Positions 24,979 to 33,903 of a DNA stretch of 44,068 nt are shown here, piece by piece; positions within the stretch are counted from its first letter, which is position 1; each line of letters opens with the position of its first letter. Origin of the DNA: JAPLCX01 sp964460305 (lineage in GTDB: Bacteria > Auribacterota > Tritonobacteria > UBA1439); NCBI GenBank assembly GCA_964460305.1, contig CAYWRA010000009.1, forward strand, positions 1 through 44,068. Direction: 5' to 3'. The position numbers and the translations under genes were made by a program. Below the pieces are notes generated by a model that saw only the letters and a list, made by a program, of their open reading frames with translations, had not been told where the DNA came from and searched no databases.

Positions 24979-27092
24979 ATGAAGTGAAAGGGCGAACGAA
25001 ATTAGTATTCATCCTGGGTCTTGCCTTCATGCTCCGGGTGGTCTTTTTGTCCGAGAGCCTGTTGCATAACCCGACCTTCTTTGCGCCGATCATAGACGCA
25101 TATACCTATAACAAACTGGCGCTTGCGGAGGTGTACGGCGGGGGGATGGGGCCTGAGTCCGTATGGCAGCCGCTTTTTTATCCCTATTTTCTAAGTGCAT
25201 GCTATTACGTCTTCGGCTACGGCTTTCTGTCGGTGCGGGTTGTTCAGATCATCCTGGGCCTGCTTACCTGTGTCCTGACTTATGCGCTGGGAGGGAGGCT
25301 GTTCAATAGGAATGTCGGTCTCGTCGCCGCCGCTCTCGTCGCCGTCTCCGGGCCGCTCATATTTTATGAAGGGGAACTCTTGCCCGCGACCTGGGAGGTG
25401 TTTTGGTTCTTGGGGAGCCTGTTTTTGTTTCAAGAGCGGGCGCTTGTGCGCGACGAACGGGCGCCCGTTCGGTTCGGCGTTGTGGGGTTTGTGTGCGGCA
25501 TCGGCATGCTGCTACGTCCGCTGATCATTCCCTTTTATCTCGTGGCGATCGTTGCGGGTATCGTACGGCGCTCGCACAGATCGTGGAGAAAGGCGGCTGG
25601 GCTCGCGAGTGCGGTCCTATGCGGCGCGTTGCTGGTGCTCGCTCCGGTTCTCGCGCGGAACTACGCGCTCACGCAGCGATGGGTTCTCCTGCCCATAAGC
25701 GGAGGGCTGAACTTCTACATCGGGAACAACCCGGAGGCGGACAAGACCGTCGCCATTCGTCCCGGAGACCGGTGGTACCAACTGGCCGTTTCGCCGCGGC
25801 ATGAGGGCGTTTTTCTTGCCACTGAGGGCCCACGATACTTTTACCGCAAGGCCTTCGAATATATCAAGGACAACCCGACGGCGTTCCTGAAGGGGTTGGG
25901 CAGGAAGACGGAGATCCTCTTCTCCTCCAGGGAAATACCGAGGAACCTCGATATATATCTCTTCCGAGGATACTCTCACGTATTGGGAGCGCTCGTCTGG
26001 AGGATCGGCGGGTTCGGTTTCCCCATGGGGATAATAATCCCCCTCGCGTTATTCGGCGCGGCGATCAATCTCCGCTGCTTCCGGCGGCTGGCGTATCTTT
26101 ACCTTTTCGTCATCGCCTATTCCGCTTCGATCGTCCTCTTCTTTGTCTCCTCGCGATATCGTCTTCCGCTCGTACCGGCATTCTACCTATTTGCCTCCTC
26201 GGGCATTTGCCGCATCTGCGATAAATGGAAGCGGGGAGAGTTCGCCGGGTTGGTATGGTCGTTGGCGTTCCTGACCGTCGTATTCGCCTTTTGTAATCGG
26301 GCGCTGAAGATCCCCGAGGATTCGGTTAACTTCGAATCCGAGTTGTACATGGCGTTGGGGACGTTTCATCTGGAGGTGGGTGAACGCAGGCAGGGAGAGT
26401 ACTATCTCGAGAAGTCGGTCGAGACCGATCCCAAAAACGCCGATGCCCACGACCTGCTGGGCGTGCTGGAGTCCCAGAAGGGGGAGTTCGATCGGGCGGG
26501 TGAGGAGTTCGAGAAGGCGATTGCGCTCCGGCCCGATCATGTGGGAGCGCTGAAGAATCTCGGACGGCTGTGCCAACGCGCGCAAAAATGGGACCGGGCG
26601 CGGGACCTTTACCTCAAGGCAGTGGCGCTGGATGCCGGGAACGAGGAGACCCATTGCGATCTTGCCGATCTCTATGCAGAGACCGGCGATCTCCCGGCGG
26701 CGGCTATGGAATATTGGAAGGCGCTGGAACTGAGGCCGGATAGCGTCATTATGCGGAAAAAACTCTCGGTGGTTCTCGGGCGGATGGGCCGTTGGGAGAT
26801 GGCGAGGGACATCATCGCCGAAGCGGTGCGGCATGAACCGGGCAATGCCGGGCTCCGCTGCGACCTTGGGATTATCTACGCAGGCATGGGCAAGCCGGCG
26901 GAGGCCATTGCGGAATTTGATAAGGCTTTGAAAATGCGCCCAGACTTTCCCCTCGCGCTTTTGAACATGGGGATCGTGTATGGCCGGATGGGGGACGCGG
27001 CAAAGGCGGATGCGCAGTATCAAAAGTTGAAGCCGATCGACCCGTCCATGGCCCGGCAATTAAGAGAAGAATTAGACAAGATCGGCAAGTGA
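24975..27092 (+). CDS. GT39-like membrane glycosyltransferase with seven TPRs
   Basis: A 705-aa protein starting at GTG24975, overlapping the upstream stop. The first periplasmic loop has APIIDAYTYNKLA (D41), the PMT_2-type catalytic aspartate context, followed by a WQPLFYPYFLS segment. About ten more TM segments follow, then seven TPRs from residue ~450 (LYMALGTFHLEVGERRQGE, DLLGVLESQKGEFDRAGEEF and so on). It again couples a GT-C head to TPRs. It ends overlapping the following reading frame (GTGA at 27089), so the two are coupled. Confidence 0.82.
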   Translation: MNEVKGRTKLVFILGLAFMLRVVFLSESLLHNPTFFAPIIDAYTYNKLALAEVYGGGMGPESVWQPLFYPYFLSACYYVFGYGFLSVRVVQIILGLLTCVLTYALGGRLFNRNVGLVAAALVAVSGPLIFYEGELLPATWEVFWFLGSLFLFQERALVRDERAPVRFGVVGFVCGIGMLLRPLIIPFYLVAIVAGIVRRSHRSWRKAAGLASAVLCGALLVLAPVLARNYALTQRWVLLPISGGLNFYIGNNPEADKTVAIRPGDRWYQLAVSPRHEGVFLATEGPRYFYRKAFEYIKDNPTAFLKGLGRKTEILFSSREIPRNLDIYLFRGYSHVLGALVWRIGGFGFPMGIIIPLALFGAAINLRCFRRLAYLYLFVIAYSASIVLFFVSSRYRLPLVPAFYLFASSGICRICDKWKRGEFAGLVWSLAFLTVVFAFCNRALKIPEDSVNFESELYMALGTFHLEVGERRQGEYYLEKSVETDPKNADAHDLLGVLESQKGEFDRAGEEFEKAIALRPDHVGALKNLGRLCQRAQKWDRARDLYLKAVALDAGNEETHCDLADLYAETGDLPAAAMEYWKALELRPDSVIMRKKLSVVLGRMGRWEMARDIIAEAVRHEPGNAGLRCDLGIIYAGMGKPAEAIAEFDKALKMRPDFPLALLNMGIVYGRMGDAAKADAQYQKLKPIDPSMARQLREELDKIGK

Positions 27093-27100
27093 GATCGGGT

Positions 27101-29140
27101 ATGCGCCGCATCCAGACTACATTCGTTATTGTTGCCTTATTGGCGGCGCTGGCTTATGTGCCGGCGCTCACCAACGGCTTCGTCAACTGGGACGATACCG
27201 AGTACGTGGTGAATAACTACTCGATCAGGGACATCACCCCGCACGCTATCGCCGCCTTTTTCTCAAGACCTTACGTTGCGCACTATACCCCACTCGTGGT
27301 TCTCTCTTACGCGCTGGAATATCGCGTGTACGGGCTGCGGCCCTTGGGCTATCATGCGACTAACGTCGCGCTGCACGTCCTGAACTCGATTCTCGTCTGC
27401 GCCTTTGCCTGCGCGCTGAGCAGGCGGTGGAGGGTCGCGTTTGTGACGGCGGCGTTGTTCGCGGTCCATCCAATCCACGTTGAATCGGTGGCCTGGGTCA
27501 CGGAACGAAAAGACGTCCTCAGCGCATTTTTCTACCTGGGGTCTCTCCTAGCATACTGTGGTTATGTTCGACGAAAGGGGGGCCGCGCGGCGTCCGGAGC
27601 GAGGAGGTACTATCTGCTCTCTCTGCTCTTTTTCCTCTGCGCGCTTCTTAGCAAGGCCATGTCGATCTCGCTTCCGTTTGTGCTGATCGTGCTCGATTAT
27701 TGCCACGGCCAGCAGAAGGTTCCGCCGGTGCATCGCAGAGGATTTTTGCGGCGGTCCATAGCCAACAAGCTCCCCTTCTTTGTGTTAAGCGCCGTCTTCG
27801 GCGCCGTCATCTGGATCGTATCGAACTCTTTGGGAAGCATGATGCCGGCGTTCTATCGGGATATCCTCCCACACCTGCTTGTTGCAGCCAGGAACCTGAT
27901 ATGGTATCCGGCCAAAATATTTTTCCCGGCGGCGTTATCGGCCTTTTATCCGTACCCGGCGATTGTCCACGTCCTCGTGCCCGAGTTCGCGTTCTCCCTG
28001 CTTGCGCTCGGCATCGCCGCGATTTTGATTTTGATGGCGAGGCGGCGCGGGGAGGCGCTCTTCGGCCCCCTGTTTTATCTGGTCGCCATATTCCCGGTGC
28101 TCCAATTGGTGCCCGTGGGGAGCGCGATCGCCGCCGACCGGTACGCCTATCTGCCGTCGATCGGAATGTTCATGCTCGCTGGACTTTTTTTCGACCGTCT
28201 TTGCTCGGCTGTTTGTTCCGGAGATGATTCGAATGGCGGCAAGGCTGGAAAGAGAGCGGTATATGCCGCGATTTGCACGATAATTATCTGCCTGTCGCTG
28301 CTCACGATGCGGCGTTGTCTCGTTTGGCGGGACAGCCGGACCCTCTGGGCGGATGCCATCGATAAGCACCCGGCTTCCGCGACGGCATATCTCAATATGG
28401 GCGAGGCGTTGCTCTCCGAGGAGAGACTGGACGAGGCTATCCGGATGCTCAAGCGGAGCGCTGAACTCGATCCCAATGGGGCGAAGGTTTATACCAACCT
28501 CGGCGACGCGTACCGGAAAAAAGGGCGACTGAAGGAGGCCGAGGAGGCGCTTTCCAGGGCCGTTCGCTTGGAGGAAAACAGCCCCATTGCCAGGAACAAC
28601 CTTGGTCTCGTATACGCCGAGCAGAAACTTTACACGAAAGCGCGGCCTGAATTCGAGAAGGCGATTTCGCTGAAGGCGGATTATGCCGAGCCGCACAATA
28701 ATCTGGGTATTATCTATAAGATGAACGGGGACGCGGCGCAGGCCATCCGGGAGTTCCAAAAAGCGATCGCCATCAACTCGTTGTACCGCGACGCATATCA
28801 CAACATGGCGGCGACGATGGAGCGGGATGGAAACGTAGGGGGCGCCATCGAGAATTTCAAGAGGGCGATCGAATTGAAACCCGGATTCGCTCCGGCCCAC
28901 AATGACCTGGGCCTCATCTACGCCCGTACCGGCATGATCCCGAACGCCATTGAGGAATTCGAGAAGACGATTCAACTGGAACCGGGCTTTTCCCAGGCGT
29001 ATTATAACCTGGCGCTCTGCTGGCACCTTAAGGGGGACGGGGCCAGGGCGGCGGAGAATCTCCGGATTGCGGTGAGCCGGGGATACTCGGAGGTGAGTCC
29101 CGAGATGAGGGGATACCTGGAAGCGGGGAGAGGGAAATGA
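27101..29140 (+). CDS. TMTC-like GT-C glycosyltransferase with TPR tail
   Basis: About 679 aa from ATG27101; a GTG at 27089 overlapping the upstream stop is an alternative. Landmarks: GFVNWDDTEYVV (D31-D32), FAVHPIHVESVAWVTERKDV, LCALLSKAMSISLPFVL, AADRYAYLPSIGMF, then WRDSRTLWADAIDKHP at the junction and about seven TPRs. The motif FVNWDD-x-EYV-x-N is typical of the many bacterial TPR/GT-C proteins of this kind. It is followed by an ATGA overlap with the next gene. Confidence 0.85.
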   Translation: MRRIQTTFVIVALLAALAYVPALTNGFVNWDDTEYVVNNYSIRDITPHAIAAFFSRPYVAHYTPLVVLSYALEYRVYGLRPLGYHATNVALHVLNSILVCAFACALSRRWRVAFVTAALFAVHPIHVESVAWVTERKDVLSAFFYLGSLLAYCGYVRRKGGRAASGARRYYLLSLLFFLCALLSKAMSISLPFVLIVLDYCHGQQKVPPVHRRGFLRRSIANKLPFFVLSAVFGAVIWIVSNSLGSMMPAFYRDILPHLLVAARNLIWYPAKIFFPAALSAFYPYPAIVHVLVPEFAFSLLALGIAAILILMARRRGEALFGPLFYLVAIFPVLQLVPVGSAIAADRYAYLPSIGMFMLAGLFFDRLCSAVCSGDDSNGGKAGKRAVYAAICTIIICLSLLTMRRCLVWRDSRTLWADAIDKHPASATAYLNMGEALLSEERLDEAIRMLKRSAELDPNGAKVYTNLGDAYRKKGRLKEAEEALSRAVRLEENSPIARNNLGLVYAEQKLYTKARPEFEKAISLKADYAEPHNNLGIIYKMNGDAAQAIREFQKAIAINSLYRDAYHNMAATMERDGNVGGAIENFKRAIELKPGFAPAHNDLGLIYARTGMIPNAIEEFEKTIQLEPGFSQAYYNLALCWHLKGDGARAAENLRIAVSRGYSEVSPEMRGYLEAGRGK

Positions 29141-30813
29141 ACGACCGATCTTTGTCGATGGCGATTCTGGTTGTCTCCCTTGCCCTGTTTGCGCTATGCG
29201 CGTTTCTGTTGCTCAATAACATCTGTTTTTATACCCCCGACAGCGCGCGCTATCTTGCGCTGGCGCTCTCCATGTCCCGTGGTGAGGGATATCGCGATCT
29301 CTACTCCCCCGGGGACCCGGTGCACGTCAACTTCCCTCCCGTCTACCCGATAATGCTTCTCCCCGCGGCGCTGCTTGCGCCGGGCCGAATAATTATTGCA
29401 GGCAAGGCCTTAAACATCCTGATCAGCGTCTGCGCCCTGACGGTGCTCTACCTCATGCTTACGAGGGTCGTGTCTCCGCGGCGAAGCGTTCTGATAACCG
29501 CCTTCACGGCCCTCAATCCGGTCTTCGTCGTACACGCCGCGGAGGTGATGGCCGAGTCCGCTTATTTGCTCGTCTCCTCTCTGGCCCTCTGGCTCGTTAT
29601 CGGCGCGGACCGCGGCCGTTGGGGAAGGGTTTTCGCCGCTGGAGCGGCGGCTGGAGCGGCGTGTCTCACGAGATACAGCGGTATCAGCCTCGTTCTGACG
29701 GGGGGGGCGGTTTTTTGCCTCCGCCGGGAATGGAGGCGGGGCCTTATCTTCACCGCGGCGGCGCTTGCGGTTATTACACCGTGGTGTATGAGAGATCTCT
29801 TCTACATTGTCCAAAGCGGCGGCGTCGCCTCATGGGGGTATGGGAGCAGTATGGCGGTCACGAGTCACGCGCATTCATCCTTGGCGGCGGAACTGGTCCG
29901 CCGCATGGTCGGCGGTTCCATCCGCTACTCCGAGACGGTCGGGGGGCTGCTCTTTTCTTTCCTGTTCCTTGGCCAAACGGGGGTTGAGCAATGCCTCTCT
30001 CCGGCCTTTCTCAATTTGCCGGCGCCGGGCCCCGCCGTCGTGCGCCTTGCGACGGTTTGCGCAGCGCTGGCCGTTCTCGCTGGGCTTTATCGATGCGCGA
30101 GGGACCGCACGAAGATGCCGTTGGCCGTTTATCTGATCGCTTATGGAGCGGTACTCGTCTTTTATCCGGTGCGGGAAATCCGGTTCCTCATCCCCGTGCT
30201 GGCGTTTCTATGGTTGTTTCTGATCGAGGGTGTGAGCGTTGTCACCCTAATCCCGGCGAAACCCATGCGGCGCGCAAAGGGACGCATCGCCGTCGCGCTC
30301 GTGGGCGTCTACGTTTTCGGCTGCCTCGCCTGCGACGCGTGTTTGGCGGTGAGCAATCTCTCGTATCTTGGCGCCGTTTGTCGAAACGCCCCTCCGGCGA
30401 GGCGCTATCAATACGACTTCTCGGGGGCCGCAGCCTGGCTTAAAAAAAATACCCCGCCCGACAGCGTCGTGCTTTGCGATTGCGCCGAGCTCTTTTTCCT
30501 TTCGGGGCGAAAGATGGTAAGCGGCGGTCAGTATGGGGCGGTATTGGGCCTTTTCGAGCGGCGGCTGCAGAGGGATAAAGTGGCATACATCGTGTCCGAG
30601 GCGCCGTCGGGGGTGAGCGTGTTCCATCGCCTCATGGCAAACGCCGTGATGTTCGATTTCGAGAAGATGGCCGATTTCCCGGGTCTGCTCATCTATAAGG
30701 TTATGCCGCGAGCGACTGCGCGCGAGCCTTACAAAGAGAGCTATGATCGCCCGATCGACCTGCTCATGCAAAAGGCCGGGGAAAAACCCGGTGACGCCGA
30801 TGTGCATAGGTAG
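29137..30813 (+). CDS. GT39-like membrane glycosyltransferase, TPR tail cut by in-frame TAG
   Basis: A 558-aa product up to TAG30811. The head has the ArnT-type loop FYTPDSARYLALALSM (D35) with VNFPPVYPIMLLP, and ~11 TM segments, plus a periplasmic tail (AAAWLKKNTPPDSVVLCD) shared with the 22852 protein. The frame stops exactly at position 6 of the first TPR (ADVHR-stop-LGYFYF) and continues open in the same frame to 31329. Without the stop the protein would be 730 aa, matching its TPR-tailed neighbours. The head alone may still be active; the stop could also be read through or be a sequencing error. Confidence 0.78.
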   Translation: MNDRSLSMAILVVSLALFALCAFLLLNNICFYTPDSARYLALALSMSRGEGYRDLYSPGDPVHVNFPPVYPIMLLPAALLAPGRIIIAGKALNILISVCALTVLYLMLTRVVSPRRSVLITAFTALNPVFVVHAAEVMAESAYLLVSSLALWLVIGADRGRWGRVFAAGAAAGAACLTRYSGISLVLTGGAVFCLRREWRRGLIFTAAALAVITPWCMRDLFYIVQSGGVASWGYGSSMAVTSHAHSSLAAELVRRMVGGSIRYSETVGGLLFSFLFLGQTGVEQCLSPAFLNLPAPGPAVVRLATVCAALAVLAGLYRCARDRTKMPLAVYLIAYGAVLVFYPVREIRFLIPVLAFLWLFLIEGVSVVTLIPAKPMRRAKGRIAVALVGVYVFGCLACDACLAVSNLSYLGAVCRNAPPARRYQYDFSGAAAWLKKNTPPDSVVLCDCAELFFLSGRKMVSGGQYGAVLGLFERRLQRDKVAYIVSEAPSGVSVFHRLMANAVMFDFEKMADFPGLLIYKVMPRATAREPYKESYDRPIDLLMQKAGEKPGDADVHR

Positions 30814-31329
30814 TTGGGGTATTTTTACTTCAAGGAGCGGAGGCTTGATGAGGCGGCGGGCGAATTCCGCAGGGCCCTTGATATCGATTCGGGGTGCCCG
30901 GTCACCTGGTTCAATCTGGGGTCGGTCTACCTCGATACGGGACGCTATGACGATGCCGTCGCCGCGTTTGAAAAAGCCGTCGCCGTCCGGTCGGCGGACC
31001 TGATCGAGCCGCTCATCGCGCCGAGCATGAGGATCGCGCAATTGAAAAAAGAGATCGTAGGCGATCCGGGTGATCCGGAAAACTACCGGCGTTATGTCGA
31101 GGTTGCCGGGCTTTATTTCCAGATGAAGGAGTACGTGAGGGCGGTCGAGGAACTCGGCCGGGCATCGGAGCTCCGGCCCGCGCTCTCGGAGCCGCACGTT
31201 CTCATGGGCGACTGTTACGTGAGACTCGGCAGGAAGAAAGAGGCGTTGGCATGTTACCGGAAGGCGCTCGAACTGAATCCATCCGAAGGCCACGCGAGAG
31301 AAGGAATTGAGAGCATGGGAGAACGATGA
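30814..31329 (+). pseudogene. TPR tail downstream of the amber codon, same frame as 29137-30813
   Basis: 171 codons directly following TAG30811-30813, in frame. Contains four to five TPRs with signature positions intact (LGYFYFKERRLDEAAGEF, NLGSVYLDTGRYDDAVAAF, LMGDCYVRLGRKKEALACY). The first codon TTG30814 has no clear Shine-Dalgarno, so independent translation would need reinitiation after the stop. Its own TGA overlaps the next start codon (ATGA at 31326), i.e. the coupling to the downstream gene is preserved. The reading frame has not decayed further, suggesting a recent mutation, readthrough or error. Confidence 0.75.
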
Positions 31330-33698
31330 GGTTATGCATGAGTGAGTTCAGAAGAGACGTCCCGTGCCTCCTTGGATTTTTGGCGCTGGTGATCGCGTTT
31401 TTCGGCGGAATCATATTCCGTTCCGACGGGGCGGTGGTGGGCGCCCTTATGGGAGACCTGCCGAATCTCTTCGTGCCGATGCGCTACTATGCATATTACA
31501 ACATAGCGCGCGGCGTTCTTCCCTTTTGGAATCCGTACATTTTTTGCGGCGTTCCTTTTCTGGCCGATCCCTTCTCGGCCATGTTTTATCCGATCAATCT
31601 CATTTTTCTCCTTCTGCCCGTCAACCTGGCGGTAAATTACAGCGTTATGGCGCAGATGACGTTGTCCGGCGTGTTTTTCTACTATTGCGCCCGGTGTTTC
31701 AGCCGGGAGCGCGTGAGCGCGTTTATCGCCTCCCTCGTCTACATGTTCGGGGCGACGCAGGTGTGCCATATCTTCGCGGGGCATCTGTGCTTTCTCTCGA
31801 CCATGATATGGCTGCCCCTCCTTTTCCTCCTCACGGAAAAATATTTCCGGACCTGGAAACTGGGATACGTCCTCGCCGCGGGAGCCGCATTGGCCATACA
31901 GATATTTGCGAGCCACATGCAGGTCGTCTTCTATGGATGCATCGCCATTCTTCTCTACTGCGCTTTCCGGGGCGGGATGGCTCTCAAGGACACCGGGCGT
32001 CTCAAGGAGTGCCTCCGGTACGGCGTCACCCCGGTCATGATCGTTGCGGTGGGGCTATCGCTCGCGGCGGTGCAACTGTGCCCGGCGGTTGAGTTTTTGC
32101 GTAATTCCGCCCGAGGCGAGGCGTCATTCGAGTTCTGCTCTTATTTTTCCTTCCCACCGGAGAACATCGTCACGTTTCTTACGCCGGACATAATGGGCGA
32201 TGCCGTGCAAGTCCGCTATTGGGGGCGCTGCTACATATGGGAGATGTGCGCTTACATCGGCATATTGCCGTTGCTCGCGGCGTTTTTCGGGGTTTTTGCA
32301 AGGCGTCGCGACGGGTATACCGCCTTCTTTGCGGGGCTGGCGGTCTTGAGCCTCGTCCTGGCATTGGGGAAGTACACACCGTTGTTGCAATTTCTCTACA
32401 ATTACGCGCCGGGTTTCTCTTTTTTTCGGGGGCATTCGAAGTTCATCCTCATAACGGCCTTTTCCCTGGCGATTCTTTGCGCCCGTGGCGTTGATGAAAT
32501 CCTTATAGTCCGGGGTGATGCGTTACGGCGGTTCTCCGCGGCTGTCCTCATGCTTTCGCTGACGGTCGCAATCTGGTCGGTGGCGGTGATTCTTTCCCCG
32601 AGGGAAAGCGTGGCGCTGTGGAAGGTGGTCCTCCGTTATTCGGCTGCCTTACCGAGATTGTTCAACCTGCCTCCCGATCTTGGCGACGCCGCGTTTGTGT
32701 CCGGTTCTTATGCCCTGGCTGTACGGAGTTGTCTTACGTTCTCGGGATTTCTCCTGGCGGCGGCGCTGCTCCTTTTCTGCCGCGCCCGGGGCGCGGTCGG
32801 CCCATTTTCGGTGAGGGTGCTTATGATCGCTACCGTGGTCGTGGACCTGTTTTTATTCGGCCTGCGGTATATGGTTTCGTTTTCGCTCGATCGAGCGTAC
32901 TGGCCCGTGACGGTTCTGGATTTTCTCCGGGAGGACAAGGACTATTTCCGCGTCATCACCGTCGATCTTTTCGAGAATATGGGTATGGTGCATCGTGAAA
33001 GCAACATGACGGGCTACGGCCCCAACTCCCTCGTGTGGTACAGGGACTATATCGACCGGAGCCAAGGCAGGAAGATAGACGTTCCGTGTGCGCTGAATTT
33101 TTCGCCCATGTTCAATCTCCTGAACGTGAAGTACGTTCTTATGTCCCCTGGGTATCGCGCCAATGAAAAGTATTTTCCCCTGAAGGTGGAAACGCCATCG
33201 ATGCGCGTTTATCTCAATGGGAATTTTCTCCCCCGTACACGCCTGGTCCATGCGATGCGGATCGTGCCGGAGAAGGAGGTCCTTGGGGAGTTGCTGTCTC
33301 CGTCTTTTGACCCGCGCGGCAGCGTCGTTTTGGAAGACGGCGATTGTCCGGCGCCCGAGGGCGGCGCCGGCGCGCCGGGAGGCGAAGATGCACGTATCGA
33401 ATCCTGTTCGCCGAACAGGGTGGTGGTGCGCGCGAGGGCCTCCGGCAGCGCCTATCTCATCCTGGCGGATACCTGGTATCCGGGATGGAAGGCGTTTGTG
33501 GATGGGAAGGAAGCTAAAATATACAGGGCTAATTACGTACAACGGGCGGTATACCTCGGGCCCGGCGAACACACCGTGGAGTTTACCTATTTCCCGTTTA
33601 CGTTCAAGATCGGCTTAGGGATAAGCGTCGCCGCCCTCTGCGGCGTGGTTTTTGCAGCGCGGTGTTATAGAGGCCGTCCGTTCTCACAAGTGAACTGA
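31326..33698 (+). CDS. YfhO-family membrane protein (GT-C fold)
   Basis: A 790-aa protein matching YfhO (PF09586) in length and layout: N-terminal FFGGIIFRSDGAVVG, then GDLPNLFVPMRYYAY (acidic loop), PFWNPYIFCGVPFLADPFSA, a dozen TM helices and a C-terminal soluble domain ending in the family's DTWYPGWKAFVDGKEAKI and PGEHTVEFTYFP elements. In Firmicutes YfhO glycosylates lipoteichoic acid; in Gram-negatives the role is unknown but glycan-related. The start overlaps the upstream stop (ATGA). Its last residues (GRPFSQVN) are encoded inside the direct repeat that also encodes the tail of the RAYT gene. Confidence 0.88.
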   Translation: MRLCMSEFRRDVPCLLGFLALVIAFFGGIIFRSDGAVVGALMGDLPNLFVPMRYYAYYNIARGVLPFWNPYIFCGVPFLADPFSAMFYPINLIFLLLPVNLAVNYSVMAQMTLSGVFFYYCARCFSRERVSAFIASLVYMFGATQVCHIFAGHLCFLSTMIWLPLLFLLTEKYFRTWKLGYVLAAGAALAIQIFASHMQVVFYGCIAILLYCAFRGGMALKDTGRLKECLRYGVTPVMIVAVGLSLAAVQLCPAVEFLRNSARGEASFEFCSYFSFPPENIVTFLTPDIMGDAVQVRYWGRCYIWEMCAYIGILPLLAAFFGVFARRRDGYTAFFAGLAVLSLVLALGKYTPLLQFLYNYAPGFSFFRGHSKFILITAFSLAILCARGVDEILIVRGDALRRFSAAVLMLSLTVAIWSVAVILSPRESVALWKVVLRYSAALPRLFNLPPDLGDAAFVSGSYALAVRSCLTFSGFLLAAALLLFCRARGAVGPFSVRVLMIATVVVDLFLFGLRYMVSFSLDRAYWPVTVLDFLREDKDYFRVITVDLFENMGMVHRESNMTGYGPNSLVWYRDYIDRSQGRKIDVPCALNFSPMFNLLNVKYVLMSPGYRANEKYFPLKVETPSMRVYLNGNFLPRTRLVHAMRIVPEKEVLGELLSPSFDPRGSVVLEDGDCPAPEGGAGAPGGEDARIESCSPNRVVVRARASGSAYLILADTWYPGWKAFVDGKEAKIYRANYVQRAVYLGPGEHTVEFTYFPFTFKIGLGISVAALCGVVFAARCYRGRPFSQVN

Positions 33699-33725
33699 TT
33701 CCCCCGTGACGCAAGGTCACGGGGG
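33670..33725. repeat. RAYT-tail remnant plus REP hairpin with GCAAG loop
   Basis: 33670-33699 matches 34675-34704 with one difference and in one frame reads EAVRSHK-stop, the exact C-terminus of the RAYT protein. It is followed by a perfect 10-bp stem CCCCCGTGAC / GTCACGGGGG around GCAAG (33701-33725). The hairpin sits just after the YfhO stop and, with TCTTG after it, could terminate transcription. Confidence 0.75.
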
Positions 33726-33746
33726 TCTTGGGTGGCCGACCGTCGT

Positions 33747-33890
33747 CAAGTGAACTGATTCACTTGCCGGACAAGCCGGCAGGGGTTTATGGAGCAAGGT
33801 CACGGGGGTCTGGAAGTTCAGGAACTTTAAACTTTTAACCTTCAACTGTAGTTGCCTCCCCTGCCGCCTTGCGCGGCAGGAGAGGAAGTT
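33747..33890. repeat. left ~144-bp direct repeat flanking the RAYT gene
   Basis: Near identical to 34692-34822. It carries a hairpin with head GTGAACTGATTCAC (33759-33782, loop ACAAG), then loop-plus-arm GCAAGGTCACGGGGGTCT, then AGTTCAGGAACTTTAAACTT. It ends with an opposite-strand hairpin CCTGCCGC-CTTGC-GCGGCAGG. The right copy lacks 13 nt of this last hairpin. Confidence 0.85.
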
Positions 33891-33903
33891 CAGGAGCCAA
33901 GTG

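Noticed and set aside
30811..30813. Genome-wide reassignment of TAG (for example to pyrrolysine or glutamine).
   Set aside because: TAG ends several intact genes here, including tandem TAG TAG after the GXGXG subunit and TAG after the 17609 and 38314 products. Only local readthrough, mutation or error remains possible.
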